Below are positions 17,049-20,827 of a stretch of 20,827 nt of DNA, piece after piece. The DNA comes from Acidobacteriota bacterium (GTDB lineage Bacteria; Acidobacteriota; Terriglobia; Terriglobales; Acidobacteriaceae), in the NCBI GenBank assembly GCA_021801945.1, contig JAKABE010000018.1, forward strand, positions 1-20,827, in the 5' to 3' direction. The notes beneath the pieces are model-generated. The model was not told where the DNA came from, searched no databases, and saw nothing but the letters and a program-made list of their open reading frames with translations. The stretch's first letter is position 1; every line of letters begins with the position of its first letter. Both the position numbers and the translations under genes were made by a program.

Positions 17049-17756
17049 GTGACCGCAACGGCATCTACAAAGAAGAAGTCCCCGCGCCGGAAAGGTCTTT
17101 TGCGATCCTTTCTCAGCTGGCTTGTGGTTGGCTTGGCGCTTTGCTGGTCTGCCGCCGCACTGGCTCTGGTGGCTGCGCGGTGGATCGACCCGCCGACCAC
17201 GGCGATGCACATGGAGCGGAGATTGCAGGCGTGGATTCACCACAGGCCGTATCACGAGCGATCCAGATTTGTTCCGCTCAGCCAGATTTCGCCCAACCTG
17301 CAACATGCCGTGATTGCGGCGGAGGACGCGCGCTTCTACCAGCATCACGGGTTCGACTGGCACCAGATCCAGATTGCTGCCGATGAAGATATGGACGGCG
17401 GCCGTGTGCGTGGAGCGTCCACGCTCACACAACAACTGGTGAAGAACCTGTTTTTCGGAACCTGGCGCTCGATCGTGCGTAAGGCCGCGGAGGCCTCGTT
17501 GGTGCCGGTGGCCGAGTTGATGCTGGGCAAGCGGCGCATTCTGGAGCTTTATCTCAATGAGGTTGAGTGGGGCCCTGGCGTTTACGGGGCGGAGGCGGCG
17601 TGCCGATATTATTACCGGATTCCGGCCAGGGGCGTGGAGCGGGAACAGGCGGCGCGACTGGCGGCGATTCTGCCGGCGCCGTTGAAGCGGCGGCCCGAAC
17701 GCATGAATCGCTATAGCGAGATCATCCTGGGACGAATGAGACAGATGGGTTGGTAG
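17049..17756 (+). CDS. mtgA: Monofunctional biosynthetic peptidoglycan transglycosylase
   Basis: A 235-aa GT51 glycosyltransferase that polymerises lipid II into glycan strands at the outer face of the inner membrane. A basic N-terminus (KKKSPRRKG, residues 8-16) precedes one membrane segment (about 18-43). The catalytic domain has AAEDARFYQHHGFD with Glu92 as the likely catalytic base, GASTLTQQLVKNLFF (122-136) and KRRILELYLNEVEWGPGVYG (161-180) with Glu171. No transpeptidase domain follows, so it is MtgA and not a class A PBP; its length matches the usual 230-240 aa. The start is GTG at 17049: a stop lies two codons upstream in frame and the next ATG would remove the membrane anchor. The Shine-Dalgarno is weak. 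It is divergent from the peptidoglycan-binding OmpA-like gene, so both belong to envelope building. Confidence 0.93.
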   Translation: MTATASTKKKSPRRKGLLRSFLSWLVVGLALCWSAAALALVAARWIDPPTTAMHMERRLQAWIHHRPYHERSRFVPLSQISPNLQHAVIAAEDARFYQHHGFDWHQIQIAADEDMDGGRVRGASTLTQQLVKNLFFGTWRSIVRKAAEASLVPVAELMLGKRRILELYLNEVEWGPGVYGAEAACRYYYRIPARGVEREQAARLAAILPAPLKRRPERMNRYSEIILGRMRQMGW

Positions 17757-17838
17757 TTTCCAGCGAGTCCTGGAGATCGAAGGGGATCTGGGACCGGACT
17801 GCCACGCGTCAAGGCTGGCGATTTCCAGCTGGCTCAGA

Positions 17839-17921
17839 CCGGCAGTATTGGCCGTGCCGGCATCGCGAACCGCGCGAACACGGGCCGGGAGAGCTGCGTT
17901 ACAGCCGGCCGGGAGGCCGGC
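17839..17921. repeat. REP-like GC-rich palindromes
   Basis: Two palindromes lie close together. The first is CCGGCA at 17839-17844 paired with TGCCGG at 17855-17860 (loop 10). The second is GCCGGCC at 17904-17910 and GGCCGGC at 17915-17921 around GGGA. The second unit, AGCCGGCCGGGAGGCCGGCG, looks like dispersed extragenic palindromes common in GC-rich genomes. It starts about 150 bp beyond mtgA and has no T tract, so terminator function is doubtful. Repeat status in the genome cannot be tested from one window. Confidence 0.45.
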
Positions 17922-18100
17922 GCTACCTGAAGCCGGTGTTCCTTATTGAGGGACACACTCGAAGGCCGCGCACTTTGAAGACAAAGACTTTGTACGTTTC
18001 GAAATGTAATTGCCCTGCTTCTCGGCGCGGTTTTGCAGAGAATTGCATTTGCTTCGGGTACGCTGGGAGCAATCATCTTGAAATGAAGCAATTGGTATGG

Positions 18101-18124
18101 CGGAGGGCCGCAGTTGGCCCTCTG
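18101..18124 (+). terminator. Stem-loop, possible terminator-like element
   Basis: CGGAGGGCC at 18101-18109 pairs with GGCCCTCTG at 18116-18124 (one G-T wobble) around a 6-base loop. It is followed by AATCTTCTTC, a pyrimidine-rich but not uninterrupted T run. On the plus strand this resembles a weak intrinsic terminator, though mtgA ends about 345 bp upstream. It could equally be part of a small structured RNA. Confidence 0.3.
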
Positions 18125-18387
18125 AATCTTCTTCATGGCCATCTCTGCGGTTTTCGCGCTGTGGGAAGGAAGAAGAGTCCGGCGTCGCGGTGTCTGGGGT
18201 ACGACTGTTGTTTGCATTACGCACCGCGCCTGGGCGCATGGTCACGACGACGAGGGCGTGCGGCGGCCGATGATGCTGCGCGCCGGGAGAGGAGCGGCGC
18301 ATCGACAATACGTTCCCGAAATCGCTGCTGTTCTTCTTTTTCTGCCGCGCCAGCAGCCGCGGAAGATAGGCCGGAAATGGCGGACAG

Positions 18388-18777
18388 ATGGCCGAAACAA
18401 ACGAGAAGCGCAGGAAACAAAGCAAGAGCAAGAGGACGAAGAAAGGAACCCAATGCACATCGGGCCGTTCAAGCAAAAGCCAGGCGGCATGCGGCAGCCA
18501 AGATGCCAGAGACACACTGCACGGCGCAATCGACGAGGAGGTGAAAGCCAACTCCGGGAAGATAGCCCGAGCGATCGTCAGCAAAAGCATCGAGGGAGAC
18601 GCGAGTTTGACCCGGCTGCTGGTGGACTGTTCGGGCGCCAAGAAGCGGCAGAAGGCGCCGACGGAGGAGTCCGGAGGTCCGAGCTTGGCGCGGCGCTGGG
18701 CTGCTGAGCGGCAATGGGATGGGCAGCTCGACTGCGACTCAGAAACCGGTTTCGGCGGCCGCGAGCCGGAGGTCTAG
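18388..18777 (+). CDS. Small basic hypothetical protein
   Basis: A 129-aa frame starting at the first in-frame ATG after a stop at 18367. I cannot name a family. The first 20 residues are Lys/Arg-rich (KRRKQSKSKRTKKG). The centre (about 46-85) looks like a folded helical core: DEEVKANSGKIARAIVSKS, then EGDASLTRLLVDCSGAKK. After it comes PSLARRWAAERQWDG (98-112) and a Gly/Asp/Glu tail. The GD-x-x-x-x-RLL pattern loosely recalls small helical domains in DUF5681-like proteins, an impression only. Codons in the core favour G or C at the third position, as in the neighbouring genes, which argues for real coding. The Shine-Dalgarno is weak. A long hairpin starts 30 bases past the stop. The basic head would suit nucleic acid binding, but that is a guess. 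Confidence 0.55.
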   Translation: MAETNEKRRKQSKSKRTKKGTQCTSGRSSKSQAACGSQDARDTLHGAIDEEVKANSGKIARAIVSKSIEGDASLTRLLVDCSGAKKRQKAPTEESGGPSLARRWAAERQWDGQLDCDSETGFGGREPEV

Positions 18778-18806
18778 AAGAGCCGGTTTTCCTTTCAGCC
18801 CGCGTT

Positions 18807-18840
18807 CCCTGCCTTGCGCCAACTGTGGCGCAAGGCAGGG
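18807..18840. terminator. Perfect 14-bp stem-loop between convergent genes
   Basis: CCCTGCCTTGCGCC at 18807-18820 and its exact reverse complement at 18827-18840 enclose the loop AACTGT; T18806 and A18841 can extend the stem. It sits 29 bases after the small hypothetical gene and 80 bases beyond the SDR stop on the other strand, the right place for a bidirectional terminator. There is no T tract on either side, so it may act as an mRNA 3' stabiliser or be a mobile palindrome. Confidence 0.55.
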
Positions 18841-18920
18841 AGGCGGTTCGCTTTGAGCATCGCCGACAGCCAACCTGCTGGGTTGCTAACTTGGGACCGG
18901 CAGGGAATGAAACAGGGCAG

Positions 18921-19715
18921 TCAGGACTGTTTTGTGGGAGTGGCGCGGATGGCGCCGGTGGAGATGCCGCCATCGACGAGGAGGGTTTGGCCGCTGACGT
19001 AGCGGCTGGCCTCGGAGGCGAGAAAGACGATGGCGCCGTCGAGGTCGTGGGGCTGGCCGGGACGGCCGACGGGGATGCGCTCGACGAGGTAATCGAGCCA
19101 TTGCGGGTCTTCATAGAGGACGTTGTTCTGCTGGGTGCGAAACCAGCCGGGGGCGAGGCAGTTGACAGTGAGGCCGAATTTGCCCCAGTCGGCAGCGAGA
19201 CTCATGGTCAACTGGCGGATGCCGCCGCGGCTGGCGCCGTAGGGCGCGAGGTTGGCGTAGCCGAAGACGCAGGTGACGGAGCCGATGTTGATGATGCGGC
19301 CGTAGGCACGGGGAACCATGCGGCGTGCGACGGCCTGGGCGACGAAGAACGCGCCGCGGAGGTTGGTGTCAAGGACCTCATTCCATTCGTCCCAGGAAAG
19401 GTCGAGGGCGGGCTTGCGGATGTTGCAGCCGGCGTTGTTGACGAGGATGTGAATCTGGCCGAAGGCGTCTTCGGCGTTGTTGGCCATGCGCTCAATGCTT
19501 TGCGGGTCGCGGACGTCGAGCTCAAGCGCGAGGGTGCGGTGGCCGAGGGACTCGATTTCGGCCTGGAAGGGGGCGAGCGAGGCGCGGTTACGGCTGGTGA
19601 GGACGAGGTCAGCACCAGCGCGGGCAAGAGCGCGGGCGAAGTACTGCCCCAGGCCGCGACTGGCACCGGTGACAATGGCGGCTTGGCCGGAGAGGTCGAA
19701 GAGCGGCTTGGTCAT
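18921..19715 (-). CDS. SDR-family dehydrogenase (gluconate 5-dehydrogenase-like) with YxxxR active site
   Basis: A 264-aa classical short-chain dehydrogenase/reductase. The cofactor motif TGASRGLG is at residues 16-23, NNAG at 93-96, the catalytic Asn is Asn118 (TNLRG), and Ser146 lies in NIGSV. The active-site tyrosine is Tyr159 in PYGASRGG, where the usual YxxxK lysine is Arg163 (codon CGC). The C-terminal DGAIVFLASEASRYVSGQT and LLVDGGIS are standard for the family. Overall it is most like gluconate 5-dehydrogenase/3-oxoacyl-reductase-type enzymes, so a keto-sugar acid or sugar substrate is likely. Its ATG overlaps the stop of the upstream zinc dehydrogenase by 4 bases (ATGA), implying translational coupling and a shared pathway. 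Exact substrate and cofactor preference are not determined. Confidence 0.9.
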   Translation of the reverse strand: MTKPLFDLSGQAAIVTGASRGLGQYFARALARAGADLVLTSRNRASLAPFQAEIESLGHRTLALELDVRDPQSIERMANNAEDAFGQIHILVNNAGCNIRKPALDLSWDEWNEVLDTNLRGAFFVAQAVARRMVPRAYGRIINIGSVTCVFGYANLAPYGASRGGIRQLTMSLAADWGKFGLTVNCLAPGWFRTQQNNVLYEDPQWLDYLVERIPVGRPGQPHDLDGAIVFLASEASRYVSGQTLLVDGGISTGAIRATPTKQS

Positions 19716-20752
19716 TGGATTTCCGGCGTGAGGATGACTTTCATGATGTTGGGCTCGCCGGCGTGGAGGCGTTCAAACCAGCGCGGACCCTCTTCGAGGG
19801 CCGCGACCGCAGTGATGCAGGGGCGAACCTGGAGGCGGCCGCTGGCGATGAGATCGATGGCCTGTGGGTATTCGCCGGCGGAGCCGCAGGAGCCCTGGAG
19901 GCGCAACTGGCGGGTGACGACGGTTTGGAGCGGGAGGTTGACGTCAGGGACGATGTTGCCGATGAGGGTGACGGTGGCTCCCTTATGAACGGCAGCGATG
20001 GTGGCGGCGACGGTTTCATTGCGGCCCACGGCCTCATAGGCGAGATCGACTCCCTGTCCTGCGGTGAGTCTGAGGACCCTGGCGGCGAGCTCGGCACCGG
20101 AGCAGTGGAGGGTCTCGTCGGCACCGACACGGCGAGCGAGCTGCAGGCGAGTGGCATCGACGTCGGCCACGAGGACGCGGGCGCAACCGGCGGCGCGGGC
20201 AGCCTGGAGGGTGAGCAAGCCGATCATTCCCGCACCGACAACCAGCGCGGTTTCGCCGCCTTGGGGCTGTGAGACGTGGACCGCGTGCAGGGCCACGGAG
20301 GCGGGCTCGAGCATGGCGGCCTCAGTGAATGAGACGGCATCGGGGAGGCGATAGAGGATGCGCGCCGGAACCGCGACATACTCGGCGAACGCGCCGTGGC
20401 GGCGGTAATCGCCGCAGGAGACTCCGACGACCTGGCGGTTGTCGCAGAGGTTCACCTGGCCGCGGCGGCAATAGGCGCATTGGCCGCAGTAGACGGTGGA
20501 GTCGAAAGTGACGCGGTCGCCTGGATTGTATTCGCGGACGTCGGAGCCCACTGCGGCGATTGTCCCGGCAGCTTCATGGCCCATGACGATGGGGGGGATG
20601 CGGCGACCGGAGGAGCCATCGTAGCCATGCACATCACTGCCGCAGATGCCACAGGCATTGACACGGACGAGGACTTCATCGGGGGCGACGGAGGGGACGG
20701 GAAGGTCGGCGATTTCGAGACGGCTGTATGCGGAGAGGAGCAAAGACTTCAT
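19712..20752 (-). CDS. Zinc-dependent medium-chain alcohol/polyol dehydrogenase
   Basis: A 346-aa MDR-family enzyme oxidising a secondary alcohol of a polyol, sugar or sugar acid with NAD(P). Catalytic zinc ligands are Cys37 (GICGSD), His59-Glu60 (GHE) and Glu149 (LEP). Structural zinc cysteines are Cys89, Cys92, Cys95 and Cys103. The Rossmann motif GAGMIG is at 173-178, with Asp197/Asp199 at the end of the next strand suggesting NAD preference. Closest resemblance is to sorbitol, L-idonate 5- and galactitol-1-phosphate dehydrogenases. It is the first gene of a two-gene operon with the SDR enzyme, the same enzyme pairing as IdnD-IdnO. The ATG has only a weak AAGG about 11 bases upstream. A possible promoter lies at 20786-20809. 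Confidence 0.92.
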   Translation of the reverse strand: MKSLLLSAYSRLEIADLPVPSVAPDEVLVRVNACGICGSDVHGYDGSSGRRIPPIVMGHEAAGTIAAVGSDVREYNPGDRVTFDSTVYCGQCAYCRRGQVNLCDNRQVVGVSCGDYRRHGAFAEYVAVPARILYRLPDAVSFTEAAMLEPASVALHAVHVSQPQGGETALVVGAGMIGLLTLQAARAAGCARVLVADVDATRLQLARRVGADETLHCSGAELAARVLRLTAGQGVDLAYEAVGRNETVAATIAAVHKGATVTLIGNIVPDVNLPLQTVVTRQLRLQGSCGSAGEYPQAIDLIASGRLQVRPCITAVAALEEGPRWFERLHAGEPNIMKVILTPEIQ

Positions 20753-20785
20753 GAATGGCTGGACCTTGGGACAGAAACCTAGTCC

Positions 20786-20809
20786 AGTATAAGTGCAAGA
20801 CCATTCTTG
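20786..20809 (-). promoter_or_regulatory. Candidate -10 box and operator-like inverted repeat for the dehydrogenase operon
   Basis: On the minus strand TATACT (plus-strand 20786-20791) is a good -10 match about 34 bases before the start codon. Just upstream lies the inverted repeat CAAGA-CCAT-TCTTG at 20796-20809, which would sit between -35 and -10, a common repressor position. No convincing -35 hexamer is visible, so the assignment is tentative. Confidence 0.3.
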
Positions 20810-20827
20810 TGGAGAAGACTTGTTAGA

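Larger units (their letters stand above)
17757..18387. other. Mostly non-coding region with several hairpins
   Basis: These 631 bases follow mtgA. Long open frames exist on both strands because stop codons are rare at this base composition, but none shows a recognisable domain or a ribosome-binding site. The visible content is a pair of palindromes at 17839-17921 and a stem-loop at 18101-18124, both listed separately. The centre (about 17940-18090) is AT-richer than the flanks. No RNA gene was recognised. Confidence 0.4.

Noticed and set aside
17943..18641. Minus-strand 232-codon frame with a Leu-rich hydrophobic stretch
   Set aside because: The hydrophobic run is the complement of the Lys-rich start of the small plus-strand gene; no ribosome-binding site or family pattern.
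18714..19988. Plus-strand 424-codon frame over the SDR gene
   Set aside because: Antisense to the SDR and dehydrogenase genes, whose motifs are unambiguous; Gly/Ala/Glu/Val-rich shadow translation.

Overview
The window is a high-GC, gene-dense piece of a bacterial chromosome. The gene mix is a secreted CE15-type glucuronoyl esterase, an SGNH esterase, a GH3 glycosidase with a GPH sugar symporter, a lipase-maturation-factor-like membrane protein, an OmpA-type envelope protein with a glycine zipper, and a TrpRS with a predicted iron-sulfur motif. Together these suggest a soil or plant-litter heterotroph with an outer membrane. My best guess is Acidobacteriota (Terriglobia), but that is an inference from gene style and not from a marker gene. 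I see no rRNA, tRNA, CRISPR array, transposase or phage gene.

Layout. (1) 1-3749, plus strand: a leader region, trpS, then scpA. The ScpA protein carries about 500 extra disordered residues before the kleisin domain. (2) 3836-9153, minus strand: in transcription order an exported SGNH hydrolase, a GH3 beta-glycosidase, and a GPH-family symporter only 30 bp after it. (3) 9217-14097, plus strand: a secreted CE15-like esterase, an LMF-like multi-pass membrane protein and a phytoene-desaturase-like FAD oxidoreductase. (4) 14098-15007: no gene seen, with degenerate hairpin repeats. (5) 15008-17756: an OmpA-type protein (minus) and a monofunctional peptidoglycan transglycosylase (plus), divergently transcribed. 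(6) 17757-18920: a mostly non-coding stretch with several hairpins and one small unknown gene. (7) 18921-20752, minus strand: a zinc-dependent alcohol/polyol dehydrogenase translationally coupled to an SDR dehydrogenase.

How the parts may work together. Regions 2 and 3 read as a small plant-polysaccharide locus. The CE15 enzyme would cut glucuronoyl esters linking xylan to lignin, and the SGNH enzyme would remove acyl groups outside the cytoplasm. The GPH symporter would import short glycosides, and the GH3 enzyme, which lacks a signal peptide, would hydrolyse them inside. The dehydrogenase pair at the right end resembles the IdnD/IdnO arrangement and could interconvert a sugar acid or polyol. 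The most notable points are the predicted [4Fe-4S] site in TrpRS, the extended ScpA, a GPH symporter lacking the MelB cation-site aspartates, the CE15/LMF neighbourhood, and the SDR with YxxxR in place of YxxxK. No complete novel defence or mobile system is visible.
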